Of a stretch of DNA of 64,000 nt, positions 1 to 10,773 are shown in pieces. The stretch comes from Bidens hawaiensis (lineage: Eukaryota > Streptophyta > Magnoliopsida > Asterales > Asteraceae). The translations under genes were made by a program, and so were the position numbers. Under the pieces are notes generated by a model. That model did no database searches, had not been told where the DNA came from, and was given only the letters and a program-made list of their open reading frames with translations. The stretch lies in NCBI GenBank assembly GCA_021521415.1, contig JAIQDT010003574.1, positions 124,001 through 188,000 on the forward strand, given 5' to 3'. How positions within the stretch are numbered: the first letter of the stretch is position 1; every line of letters begins with the position of its first letter.

Positions 1-325
1 TAAAAACATAAATTTAGGGAATTTGAATTAGCTTTCAATTCATTGACTAAAAATATGGGATGAGCATTAACGGATTTTGAAAATTTGAATTAATAAAACG
101 TAATGTTATTAAAGTATATTATAAATAAAAATAAATACAAAATAATTCAATTCATATGTTTAAATCTTTAAATATTTAAATCTAGACTATATTTGAACAT
201 AAGGAATAAACTTATTAAGAAAATAAGTTACTAATTTATTTATTTACATCAATATAATTAATCATCAATTTAATCCCTTAAATAATTATCATATATCTTG
301 GATTGATTATCAAATTTTCCCAAAA
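1..325. other. AT-rich intergenic sequence
   Basis: Very AT-rich sequence with short runs of A and T. I see no coding region, no RNA gene and no clear repeat boundary here. Confidence 0.5.
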
Positions 326-366
326 TAATTAGTGAATCGGTCAAAATCCGATTGACCAATTTTGAA

Positions 367-1771
367 GGGGCAATTTCATATATACCCTTACAAACATTAA
401 AAATATCATATATATCCACTCAAAACTAAAAATATCATACATACCCGTACAAATTAATTAAAATATCATATATACCCAATGTATTAAAAAAACTATAATA
501 AAGGACCATTTTACCTAGAGATGTTCAAAACGGTTTGAGACTAGGAACCGGAACCGGTTCCTAACCGGTTCCTATATTCAAAACCACCTTTTAAACCGGT
601 TCCAGGCTCGAACCGGTTAGGGAACCGAACCGGTTCTCCCACCCTCGGACCCCTAACCTATCTAACCGGTTCTTACCGGTTCCTAACCCGGTTCCTGTAC
701 CGTAACCGGTCAAAAAACGGCTATTTTTGACCCCAACGGTCAAAAAACGGCCAAAAAAACGGTTAGGAACCGGTTCCGGTTCCAGAACCGGTTTCGGTTC
801 GGTTCCGGTTCCTACACGCCCCCACTCAGAAATGCAAGAACCGGTCACGGATCATCGGGTTGAATCAGATAGGGTCCGGTTCCTACAAAAAACGGGTAGG
901 AACCGGTTCGGGTCCACCGGTTCGGTTCCAGGAACCGGTTCGGGTCCACCGGTTCGGTTCCAGGAACCGGTTTTGTTGATCATCTCTAATTTTACCCTTC
1001 TTTCGTTTTTTTACAAAAGCTAAAATTATAAATCTTATTTTGTTCGTCTCCTCCCCCCACCTGTTAGTCTGTTACCCATTTTACAGTTTAAATCATCTTC
1101 ATCATTAACTAGTTTTCAAATATTGCTCTCCACGAAATATAAATATAATTTTGGCCAATTTTGCATTGATGATGGCTGGAAAATGGGCAATCTCTCATAT
1201 TAGGGTTGTGATGATTGTTTAGGGCAATAAACTAAGGGCCATACGGCGGTGCGGTGTGACACCGGAGAGTGACAGGAAACATTGGGACTTTGTGGATGCT
1301 TCTCCAACATCTCCGACACCCATCAGATCTGTAACCACCGTCATTAATCGTCGAGCATCTGGATTTGTCCCGTCATTGTCTCCGACCGTTTCGTGGTGGT
1401 TGTAAGATGTGGAAACGAATGATGGTGTATGAGGTAGAACCGTAGAAGAAGACAAACGGTGGTGAGGCAATGGCCGGAGAAGGAAATAAGTCGTCGACGC
1501 TAGTTGCCGGAACTGGTGGCGGTTGTGGGGTTGGTTCCTCGGTGTAATCCGTCGGAACTGGTCGATGTTAAATTGATCGCTGATTGTGGACATGGACGGA
1601 GATATGGGTTTTCAAGATACTAATTTTTAATCCTACTCAAATAAAAATATAAAACAGTTTATTCATATAATATCAAGGACAGAATGGTCATTAATTAAAA
1701 ATTCACTAAAGTTGGATATATATGACATATTCATTTTTGATTGGGTACATATGATATTTACAAGTTTTGTA
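367..1771. mobile_element. Candidate inverted-repeat DNA transposon, non-autonomous
   Basis: The two ends are imperfect inverted copies of each other, rich in blocks like ATATCATATATACCC (left 367-490; right about 1690-1771 in reverse complement). Comparison with the uninterrupted tandem copy at 2091-2440 places the insertion after ATTTTGAA. The right flank reads ATTTTAAT, so a degenerate 8-9 bp target duplication is possible. The interior holds the hAT MITE at 516-988 and a GC-richer block at 1219-1600 without a recognisable protein. A Mutator-like element is the best guess; the superfamily is not proven. Confidence 0.5.
516..988. mobile_element. hAT-type MITE packed with ACCGGTTC repeats
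   Basis: The 473-bp element is flanked by a perfect 8-bp target duplication ATTTTACC (508-515 and 989-996), the length typical of the hAT superfamily. Terminal inverted repeats are TAGAGATGTTCAA on the left and its near complement TTGATCATCTCTA on the right. The interior carries dozens of copies of the palindromic core ACCGGT in units like GGAACCGGTTCC, as expected for subterminal transposase-binding repeats. No transposase is encoded, so it is non-autonomous. It is nested in the element at 367-1771. Confidence 0.88.
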
Positions 1772-2440
1772 GGGATTTTAATTTACCCAATGGGTACAAA
1801 ATCTGTATCTATATAACTAAACATCATTAAACAGCAATTTAACAACTCATTAAATGATATAACATATGGCAAGTGGTAATATTATAAATTATAATTATAA
1901 ATTATGAATTAACATATATTTAAAATTAGAATGACCCTCGTATATTAAAATTCTTAACTGACTAATTATGAATTAGTGAATGAGTCAAAATCCGTATTTA
2001 TAGTAACCCTTAAGGATGCTTAATCAAGACCTTAATCAAATTATACACACACACACACATATATATAAAGTAACATATTTAAATATCTCCAGAAATAATT
2101 AGTGAATCGGTCAAAATCCGATTGACTAATTTTGAATTACCCACTGGGTTCAAAATATTCAAAACCGGTATCTATAATATAATTAAACAACATTAAACAA
2201 CAATTTAACAACTCATTAATTGATATAACATATAGTAAGTGGTAATATAATAAATTATAATTATAAATTATAAATTAACATATACTTAAAATTAGAATGA
2301 TCCTCATATATTAAAATCCTTGATTAACTAATTATGAATTAGTAAATGGGTCAAAATCCGTATTTATAGTAACCTTAAGGATGCTTAATCAAAACCTTAC
2401 CTAAATGATGTATAATATAAAATAACATATTAAAATATAT

Positions 2441-3729
2441 AAATTCCGTAATTAAAGTTTTCGTTAATAAATTTTATTCATCTATCCCTAATTTACAGAT
2501 ATTTACAATTATTGATTACGGATCTGAATTTTTACTCCATATGGTTGAATTTTGATTAAGGATGAAATATCAATTAATTATTTAAAATAAATTAAACCTG
2601 GTAAGAAGCGTGATGATTAAACTGACCGGAGGTAACGTTGATGGTGAACATCTTCATCGATGGTAGAATGTAAATTTTACAGATAAATGGATTGAAGGTG
2701 GTCATATGTGGAACATGAAGGAACCGTCAATGAGAATGGAGGAGTTAAAGAGGAAAATTGATTTGAGGTGCTAGGTTAAGTTATATTATAGTATACAGAA
2801 TAATAAAAATAACATAAGTAATAAAACTCGTTGATTGATAAATAATAACAATTATATCGTGGATTGATAAATAATAACAATGATAAAAAAACGATTATTA
2901 AACATAATTAAATTTAAAGAGAATAATTTAAAGATTTAAAGAGAATCACTAAATAGAATTAATTGTATCTTATTTTAGTTTATTTTTGATTTATTTTATT
3001 AACATGAAAATTAGAGAGGTGGTATATACATTGAAAGTCTAGCCAACAACCAATAAAAAGAGCAGAAGTTATGATAAAGCCTATTGCTTTAATATATATA
3101 TAGATATGATAAAAAAAGAAACGTCAAGATCTAGTGTGGCCACTTATCAAATTTAATACATGTCATCTTTTAATTTAACTTACCAAGAAGTCTCAAAATA
3201 AGACCAAATTTATTATTATTATTTTTTAAATAAATTGGATTACTAAAACAATTGACTGTATTAAATTACAAACTAAAAGTCTGTTAAAACTTATCCCTTA
3301 GCTCACCCGTGACCTTTTGTCAAATTATCCACCATGCTAGTTTCATTTAGTTTTTGTTGGTATTTTATTTTTAAAATCAATCATATTAACATAAACATAA
3401 TATCATTCATCTTACAGTTACCTAGTCTGATATAAATAAAAAGTTTTAAAGTTTATTGTTACTACTTTTCTTAGAACCAAAGTGAATTGGTTGGCCAATG
3501 CCTACATACGTAATCAAGTTAAGTAATCTTAAACCGTTTTCATTTTAGCCTGTTGATTGGTAAACATTGCAACCCATCAAAATATAAACTAGTTATATAT
3601 TTTGTTTAAAGTTTCTAATTGTATATGGTTCTAATTTTTAATTATATATGGCGTCATCCGATTTTTTAGAGCTAATTTAACCAGTAAAAGGTCTTGGTCT
3701 GACTATACAAATTTTGATTAATTAATTTA
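2441..3729. other. AT-rich intergenic sequence
   Basis: No supported gene. A slightly less AT-rich block at about 2590-2780 has no open frame that I can relate to a protein. The rest is AT-rich with short TA runs. Confidence 0.45.
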
Positions 3730-4180
3730 AGAGTGAACCGCGGTTTTTGTCTCTGTGGTTTGCCCAAATCTGCGGTTTTATTCCAATAGTTTTAAATTTG
3801 TGGTTTCCGTCCATGTAGTTTCATTTCACTTGCAATTAAAACCGAATTCATTAACCCCATTAAGTATGGTCGTTAAACCCATCAGCGTGCCCCTAACGTG
3901 AGGGACATTTTTGTCATTTTTCTCCCCAAATAAACCCCAGTCATAATTCACAAGCCCCCCTTACGTGAGAGGCTGGGTGTATTTGGGGAAAAAAGGACAA
4001 AAATGTCCCTCATGAGAAGGGTACATTGATGAGTTTAACAACCAGACTTAACAAGGTTAATGAATTTGGGTTTAATTGCAGGTGAAATGAAACCACAAAG
4101 ACGAAAATCACATATTTGAAACTATTGAACTAAAACCGCAGATTTGGACAAACTCAGGGACGAAAACCGCAATTTACTCT
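3730..4180. mobile_element. Foldback MITE with arms of about 200 bp
   Basis: The sequence is a long imperfect palindrome. The left arm begins GAGTGAACCGCGGTTTTTG and the right arm ends with the near complement, CGAAAACCGCAATTTACTC. Homology continues along about 200 bp of each arm, including the matched blocks around TGAGGGACATTTTTGTC. There is no open frame. Flanking bases are AT-rich, so I could not fix the target duplication. It sits about 170 bp upstream of the thionin-like gene and could influence its promoter. Confidence 0.8.
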
Positions 4181-4288
4181 AAATTTTAAAACTAAAGAAA
4201 GGATTTTATATTTCACTAAAACCCTTTTATTAAAAACAAATACATCAAATTATAGTGGGATACACACATACTACCCATCTAATCATCT

Positions 4289-4302
4289 ATATATATATAT
4301 AT
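4289..4302 (+). promoter_or_regulatory. TATA box candidate of the thionin-like gene
   Basis: A TATATATATATAT run lies about 50-60 bp before the start codon at 4351. The spacing suits a core promoter with a short leader, though TA runs are common in this window. Confidence 0.5.
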
Positions 4303-4350
4303 GCATACCACATGTGAGTTCAAGAGAACAAAGCCCATAAGAAAACAACA

Positions 4351-5190
4351 ATGGAGGTGAAGAGAATCTTGAAGCTTGTGGTGGTAATGTGTGTGATGGT
4401 GAATGGGTGTAAGGGTGATGTGAATTCATTCAGGGATTGTTATGCCAAATGCTTCATTTTTTGTATGATTGAACCCAACAAAAGTCTATGCACTTGCACC
4501 ACTCAATGTCTCAAAGAGTGCATCTTTCCTTCTCTTCCTTCAACTATGGATATTGATCCACATACACAAAACCTTGGTTATTGCAAGCTTGGTTGTGCCA
4601 CTTCCCTTTGTTCCAATATCAGCAAAGCACACAATCCAGGTATGCACATAGGTATAGGTGTGTAAATTTATGACACGACACGGATATAACATGAACTTCG
4701 TGTGTTTACGTTTAGACCAAATGGTTTGGGTCAGTTTTGAGTCGAACTAGCGAACACGTTTAGCTAAATCGGTTGTGTTTTGGTTGACATGTTAACCATT
4801 TGTTTTACAGAATTTAAAGATAATATGTTTATGTTATAAATATACTAACAAATTTAAAATATTAGATTTTATAGTTTAAATGGACTTTAGAGTATATAAT
4901 ATGGAAACATATAAAATAAAAAGTTTGGGTTAAAGGGGTTGTGCTAGTGTTAACCTTAGAAAACTCATGTCATGTTTGGGTTTACATGTTTTTGACACAA
5001 TTTATGGATTCGTGTCCTGTCGGGGTTTTATCAAACTTTTGCGTTTGTGTCGGCCTCAAACCTTAAATGCATACATGCATATGATATAAATGTTGTGACA
5101 CTTTTGTTTATAGATGGCAAGAATGTGGAGAGTTGTGTTGGGTCATGTTCAAACAAGTGCACCATGAGCTACTCGTCTTCATCACCTTAA
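4351..5190 (+). CDS. Secreted cysteine-rich thionin-like protein, two exons
   Basis: Exon 1 is 4351-4639 and exon 2 is 5114-5190, joined by a GT-AG intron (4640-5113, donor GTATGC, acceptor TTTATAG). The product is 121 residues. It starts with a hydrophobic signal peptide (residues 1 to about 22, ending near GCKG). About thirteen cysteines follow in pairs such as RDCYAKC, CTCTTQC and YCKLGCATSLC. Exon 2 adds ESCVGSCSNKC. The YCKLGCATSLC block and the overall pattern match the plant thionin-like (plant thionin family) secreted proteins, which are longer than classical thionins. An extracellular or vacuolar defence or signalling role is inferred only. Without splicing the frame would end at 4665 and lose three cysteines, which supports the intron. 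The gene is convergent with the NUP50-like gene downstream. Confidence 0.85.
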
Positions 5191-6480
5191 CTTGAGACAC
5201 CACCGATAGCAGTCGCTTTCTTGTTTCATAATTGTATTGTATTGTATTGTTCTTGGCTGTGTTGTTTGTTCATGACAACACATTCAAATCATTGTAAAAG
5301 TCATTATTGCCGTATTGTTTTAAATTTGAAGATTTAAGTGTAGTCGAACTATGTTACCGATTTAATATGATAAGTTTGCAACCCATATTCATTGTTGGAT
5401 ATAAGGTCTGTTATGTCCATTATTTTGATAATAATCAAACACAAATACAAATGTTTATTCATTTAATTAAATGAATGAACATGCATGAACACATGTCTTA
5501 TTCGTTCGTTTATATTCTTCACATATATCCATTCATTTATGTTAGCCTGTTTTCCATTTTATCATAAACAAATATAAAAAACAGCCGTGAATTAAGGACT
5601 TGGGCTTTATCCATTCTGTTGTTTTATAAAGTGATGGAATAATAGTGTGTCATTTGTCAGTACTTGACCCGTGAACTTGGGTGGGTAGTGACTGACTACT
5701 GCTTGTGAATGACAGCATGTTATCAAACTCAGAAATCCATATAGCACACGGACTTCGATTCTGTGGGAATCCAACTGTCTTTTAAAACCTATAATGATTA
5801 TATATTTAAAAATAACACAAGCCGAACTCAAGCTCTTATTCAACCACATAATCGCGTACCCATTTTGTTAGATAGTTAAACGGGCCTCGTTGATGCAGAT
5901 TCAAGTTCCAGCCAACTAGAGCATAGCTCTAAAAATATGCATAAAAACTATAGCCTATAAAACTAAGTGTGTAAATAAGCCGGCCGCGCTCGACTTGTTT
6001 AACTCAGCATAAATCAAGCTTGAGCTCAGCTCTCAGTAATTTTTCAAACTCGGACTCCGACTCTTTTACTTTTGCATTAATTATTATAAAAAACACACAC
6101 ATTTAAGCTCGAGTTTGTTTAAGCTCGATGCTAAACAACTCACCTAGTTTACGTTTAGATTCTAACAGCACAAATAGCATGCTTCAAACAAGCACACAAC
6201 CATCAACAATAGACGTGGACAGCTACCACAACATCAAGTACAAGCATTTTGGTCGGTAGCACATCCACCAACCGTGCTGGAAAGACTTAGTAACGGTAAC
6301 CGCTCCTATTAGCATGATCGGTGATTAACGTCCCCACGAATACCAGTATGCAGCCATCAAGAAAATGTCACATGGGTCAAAATGTGCCCATATGTATTAT
6401 AATGCATAAAACCTCTTAAATGACTATCCATCACAAACATAAAACAAACTAAAAATATCAAATATAGAGCACCGTCATCA
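5191..6480. other. Intergenic, between convergent genes
   Basis: It contains the 3' UTR and poly(A) region of the thionin-like gene (repeated ATTGT motifs after 5230). A short stretch at about 5960-6160 is rich in GCTCGA and AGCTCG words, with possible inverted ends (AAACTAAGTG / CACCTAGTTT), which may be a small hAT-type MITE. No further gene is supported. Confidence 0.4.
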
Positions 6481-6723
6481 TTTTAATCAACTCCAAATTT
6501 TGAACCTTGTCTGCAGATTTGACTCAACAATACTACCCCAAAAGCCCGACGACAACAGATTCAATAAGATATAAGGTTCAAGTTAACGATAAAAAAAAAG
6601 AACAAAAAAAGACAAACTCTGCTACATGATAAGAGGTGACCTGTAAATTTGACATTCTATACGCCTTCAAAGGCGGAAAGTGCCAGCTGATGCAAAATAC
6701 CCAATACCCTACTTGTCTTACCC

Positions 6724-8093
6724 TCATGGAGAATTTTCTGGGGTCTTCAAAGATGAAACAGCAGCTTTCGCACCTGTATTAACATTGCCTTTGTGTTGTG
6801 TAACAACCACACGAAACTGCTCAACGATAGCAGGATCTTTGAATTTCAAAGCAAAAGTTGAAAGCTCATCTTTTCCTTCACCGGTGCTGTTTAAACAAGC
6901 AAATGTAATCCCTTTTTTATCCATATTGGTCAGTTTCATGTCGGGGAAAAGACTAGCGTTTAATATTAATCTGTAATTGCCTTTAGCTCTCATCACAAGT
7001 CTACCCTTTTCATTCCCAGTTGTTGAAACATTGACTTTTAATTCCCCTTTACCCCTTTCTTTCCACCCACCATCAATAAACTCGAATAATACAGAATCAG
7101 CTGTGAAAACTGCCTTTTCGTTTTCTTCACCTGTTTCAACTTCAACTTGTTTTATAGAAGGTGTGTTTGTGTTGATGTTGCTTCCTTCAGTGGTGGCCAG
7201 TTTGGTGTCACTAGCGGTCCCAAACAGAGACGAGTTCCCATTGGTGCCAAAACTGAAAGATGGGAAACTGGGCTGGTCACCTTTTGTGATTGGCCCGAAT
7301 GAAAAACTTGAACTTGAAAAACCTGTCCCAACAATTCCAGTAAAAGCATTTTGGGTACTTGAAAGCTGTTGAAACGAGTTAATTGTTGCAGCCTTTTCAG
7401 CTTCTTTTGCTGACTCAGTATCAGCTGAATCAAGTTTCTTCACCTCGCTGGCAACTTCACTGTTCTCCACCTCATCAACTTTGCTTTCAGTTTTTTTGGC
7501 TTCACATTCAGTCTCTTCTTTTGCTGACACGGCAACATCTGAATCAAGTTTCTTCGTCTCGCTGGCGACTTCAGTGTTTTCCACCTCATCAGCTTTGCTT
7601 TCAGTAACTTTGTCTTCACTTTCAACCTATTCTTTGGCTGACCCAGCAACATCAGATTCAACTTTTTTTGCCTCGCTGGCAACTTCACTGGCTTCCACCA
7701 AATCAGCTTTGCTTTCAGCTTCTTGACTACCGCCGTCTTCTTCCTTTACAGTTTCCTTTTTATCATTATCTTGAGACTCTTGAACTGTAGGTTGTACCAA
7801 CTGAATTGATGCAAATGGGTTGGATGAAGGTGCAGAAATGGGATTTGTAGGTTGTACCAACTGAATTGATGCAAATGGGTTGGACGAAGGGGCAGACGGG
7901 TGGATGATGGTTTACTTCTACGGACTTTTACGATTCTCCTATCGGCTAAAACCTCTTCACTAGCTTTCTTGAATGTTCCTGTTTCTTGATCATTAACATC
8001 TTCTTCGTCATCAAGACCAGGGTTATCTCTAGAAATTTCCCTTCCTGCAGCCCGTTTTTTGGAAGGTGGAAGTGCGTTGTCTGCGTCTCCCAT
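6724..8093 (-). pseudogene. NUP50: NUP50-type nucleoporin with RanBP1-like domain, broken
   Basis: Read on the minus strand, the start is at 8093 ([14 protein letters not shown]). The N-terminus, with NPGLDDEED and [16 protein letters not shown], is the importin-alpha-binding type of NUP50. A middle part has [12 protein letters not shown] twice and acidic repeats of 38 residues. FG-type motifs (FSFG) follow, and a C-terminal Ran-binding domain (about 7110-6760, ending at 6724). NUP50 is a nuclear-pore basket protein that aids importin-dependent transport. Two lesions break it: a frameshift near 7900 (between VKVRR and the first NPFASI) and an in-frame TAG at 7627-7629 after GSAKE, where the neighbouring repeats have glutamate. 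Everything after each break reads on normally, so decay is recent, or the locus is a defective copy; assembly error is possible. The stop is in frame with the segment 7584-6724. Confidence 0.8.
7409..7728 (-). repeat. 114-bp coding minisatellite in the NUP50-like gene
   Basis: The word GCTGAC followed by a conserved block recurs at 7409, 7523 and 7637, an exact spacing of 114 bp, giving about three units of 38 codons. Each encodes a variant of EVASE-KK-DS and SAKE, acidic and lysine-rich. The premature stop falls at the SAKE-E position of one unit. Confidence 0.85.
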
Positions 8094-8214
8094 GACAGAA
8101 TAGTGATGAAACTTCAAATCCAATAATGCTGATCAAACACCTGAAACAAACATCGATCATATCTCATTCAGTAGATATTTAACTTTCTACATAATTAGTT
8201 ATTTGAATGTTGAA

Positions 8215-8778
8215 CTTGGTTTTAAATAGCGCGATGCGATCCTATGCGTTATGTACCAAAATTTGATGCGCGATGCTAGCACATCACGTATCTGATGCGT
8301 TCTTTGTTAAAATAATACTACAAAAATAATTATACATAATATTTTAACATCTAAACTTTTAAACTTTAAAAAAATAGAAAATATTGATAAATTAACATAA
8401 ACGAACAGTTTGGCTGATTGTTTACCTAAACTAAATTTTAGCTATAAACTTGGAAACGTGGGTAAAAGCAGTAAATGAAAATTATGCTGATTGTTAGGCC
8501 CAATATATTTTATATATAATGCGTCAATTCTTCTTCTACCAACTTTCTCCATGACTCTACAAGACTTCTTTATCATCTCCAGGTAAGTAATATCTTCCAT
8601 AACTAAAAGATCCAACCCAGTTTTCAATTAAAAAAGTCCGATTCTAGCCCTAGTTACATGTTGTGTGCATCAGAGCGCATTATGCAAAGGCCCGCAACAT
8701 GCGAAATCAGCGCATCACGGGAGGGCAACGCAATATATGCAGCAATGCGCCCTCAACCTCGCGTTATTTAAAACCAAG
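8215..8778. mobile_element. hAT-type MITE upstream of the NUP50-like gene
   Basis: The 564-bp element has terminal inverted repeats CTTGGTTTTAAATA (left) and TATTTAAAACCAAG (right) and a perfect 8-bp target duplication ATGTTGAA (8207-8214 and 8779-8786). GCG-rich subterminal words (GCGATGCG, GCGCAT) occur near both ends. It encodes no transposase. A possible splice acceptor TTTGTTTCAG near 8141 suggests that it sits inside a 5' UTR intron of the NUP50-like gene, but that intron is inferred. Confidence 0.85.
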
Positions 8779-8786
8779 ATGTTGAA

Positions 8787-9435
8787 GTACTGAAGCTATT
8801 AGATTATGCAAGAAGGTACCAAACTCAAAAGATATTTAACTTTCTACATAATAAGCTATATAAAAGGAACCAATAGTGAGTTAAGTTAAATAACAAAGTA
8901 CCGAACTTATCAAACTGGGAACAAATCAACATTAACTTGCAGGTCTAAGAGCCATGAGTGGAAATGCCTTGGTTTTAAAAAGCGAGGCGATGAACAAAAC
9001 ACCTCAGTAGTAATTTGAAGCAGAGTTACTACAAAGTACAAACATAGGGCTGGCTTATCAATAACTTACTTAATAATAAAAAGACTTAAACTATGTAAAA
9101 GGATGCAGCCACCTAGGGTTGTACAAACAAACAAATTAGAAATGGAGTAAAAGATAGATGTTTAACTTAACACACAACACAAATCCTATATATATATATA
9201 TATATGTTACATAATTTGCAATAAATCGAGAAAATTAGTGTTTGCCCTAATTTGACTGACTCACTTTCTATTGAACAAATCTAAGACCTAACGATCCAAA
9301 TCGTGTACAGATTCTAGCATCAAAACAATTACAAACACTGTGATGGCCGGCTGAATGAATGAATAATAATAATAATAATTGTAAGACAAAGTTGAGTAGC
9401 ATCGATCAGAGTAATGAAATGATTCAAGTTAAGAG

Positions 9436-9468
<33 letters not shown>

Positions 9469-9641
9469 ATGGATACTGGCGGAAGGAATTTAGAGCCTCT
9501 TTGCGGACTGCTAGTGCTTGCCTTTGTATTGTATATGAAACAAACCAAACCCTAGAATCATCTAATATACTATACCTTGGCTTCACAATTCCTTTATTTT
9601 TTTAATTAATTAATTATTAATATGTTTTTATAATTCTAAAC
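8787..9641 (-). promoter_or_regulatory. Probable 5' UTR and promoter region of the NUP50-like gene
   Basis: On the minus strand this holds a pyrimidine-rich (CTT)n tract (9434-9466), typical of plant leaders, and a further TA run at about 9190-9205. A block at 8832-8862 repeats the sequence at 8173-8200 that lies on the other side of the hAT MITE. No protein-coding exon is supported here. Confidence 0.35.
9434..9466. repeat. (GAA)n microsatellite
   Basis: About ten uninterrupted GAA triplets, followed on the other side by a short (AAT)n run at 9364-9378. Confidence 0.95.
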
Positions 9642-9953
9642 TTAATATATTTTAATTTGTGATTTTACCAAATAGTAAATAAAATAAAAATGACTGAGAA
9701 TATGAGTTTTTGGAGACCGCGAAATAAGGTCATGGTTCTTTAAAGAAATTGTATAGGTTATGTTTCGAGTATTTGTAGCGGTTGTGGACATGATATGTGT
9801 TTGTGAAGGATGAGGTAATGGGTTGGTTGAGGGGTTAGCGGGATGGGGCTCAGTTGAAAAGAAGAATATGGAATGCATGGTTTTGTTGAGCGGGGTAGGT
9901 GGTGTGGTTAATTCATCAGCGGGTTTTCGGGTTAGAGTTTTTATGACTATGGG
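9642..9953 (-). pseudogene. copia-1 pol fragment (linker after integrase)
   Basis: A low-complexity Pro/Thr/Ser-rich frame (NPSTNPLPHPSQT) reads toward the left and is the direct continuation of the fragment ending at 18914: removing the gypsy element and one ATGGG copy joins SYHP to IVIKTL in frame. Such Pro/Thr-rich linkers lie between integrase and reverse transcriptase in copia elements. The homology fades at about 9642. Confidence 0.55.
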
Positions 9954-10189
9954 TGTGACATCTGCCCCGATCCGACCCGACCCAGGTACCCGTTTCTCTG
10001 ACCCGATCTCTCTTTTAGTATTTAATATTTATACTTGTATTTTATTTTTAATAATAATATATATTTCCTGCCCGCCTCTTTCTCCCTCTCTCTTTCCGCC
10101 TTCTCTTCCCTCTTGTCCTTTGGTTCTTTCCGCCTAAGGATGTCTGCAGCTCCACGCGCCAGACTCCTTACATGGAAGCCTGCGTGAAG

Positions 10190-10370
10190 ACATCTTGTTC
10201 CTGCGATGCGTGAAGAGAACTCTTCTCGCAGCGCGCTAAGAATGCATGTTCTTCCCGCAATGCGCTAAGAATGTATGTTCTTCCCGCGATGCGCTTAGAA
10301 TTCTTGTTCTTCACGCAGCACGCTAAGGATTTGTGATTCTTCCCGCAGTGCGCTAAGGATTGTTGTGCCA
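10190..10370 (+). repeat. Tandem short hairpin repeats in U3 of the LTR
   Basis: About six degenerate units of 29-31 bp, each of the form GCG...AAGAA-loop-TTCTT...CGC. Examples are GCGTGAAGA with TCTTCTCGC and GCGCTAAGAA with TTCTTCCCGC. Arms change together between units. The same array recurs in the 3' LTR at about 17325-17505. Confidence 0.75.
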
Positions 10371-10765
10371 GCCTTCGCGCTCGCGCACTCAGCCTTCCCG
10401 CGCTTAACCCTTGTATCACTGTTTATTCCAGCCTGTATGCTTTTGTGTTGTCTTATCTTCCGTGCTGTTGACCTAATCTGCTTTATGTCTGAATAGTTAC
10501 TTTCGGCGCAGCATGCGTACCAACCCCCATTGGTTGGTAGAAAAAGTGACTGACATTATCTTTTGAGATCTGCTTTTGCCATGCTTGACCAGTACCTTTA
10601 TCTGAACCGCCCATGCCTGTTACTGTTCCCTGTCAGCTTTATCTTGCCCCCTGCAGCTGCCATATCTTTTGATATCTTTTGCTTTTGGATTCTTATGCTT
10701 TTTGATATCTTTTGCTTTTTGAGATCTTTTCCCCTTTTCTAGGATTGTGTTCCCTAGGGTTTCTC

Positions 10766-10773
10766 TATAAATA
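10766..10773 (+). promoter_or_regulatory. LTR TATA box
   Basis: TATAAATA lies in CTCTATAAATAATAG, about 40 bp before a C/T-rich stretch. It probably drives the genomic RNA; the same motif is in the 3' LTR at about 17901. Confidence 0.7.

Larger units (their letters stand above)
326..2440. repeat. Tandem duplication of about 360 bp, first copy interrupted
   Basis: Copy 1 is split (about 326-366 plus 1772-2088) and copy 2 is continuous (about 2091-2440). Both begin with the same sequence around AGTGAATCGGTCAAAATCCG and share a long AT-rich body, for example the block at 1861 that recurs at 2228. A (CA)n(TA)n microsatellite at about 2045-2067 lies near the junction. Copy 1 is interrupted by the element at 367-1771, so copy 2 shows the empty site. 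Confidence 0.75.

Noticed and set aside
591..1023. Long frames on both strands through the ACCGGTTC array
   Set aside because: They are translations of the short repeat in a hAT MITE.
1219..1593. 124-codon minus-strand frame in a GC-richer block
   Set aside because: No recognisable domain, composition is Ser/His/Thr-rich, and it lies inside an inverted-repeat element; probably chance or a decayed captured fragment.
6977..7726. Plus-strand frames over the NUP50-like gene
   Set aside because: Antisense shadows of the acidic repeats and the Ran-binding domain.
10168..10419. 83-codon minus-strand frame present in both LTRs (also 17303-17554)
   Set aside because: It is the translation of the hairpin repeats in U3, antisense to the element, with no domain.
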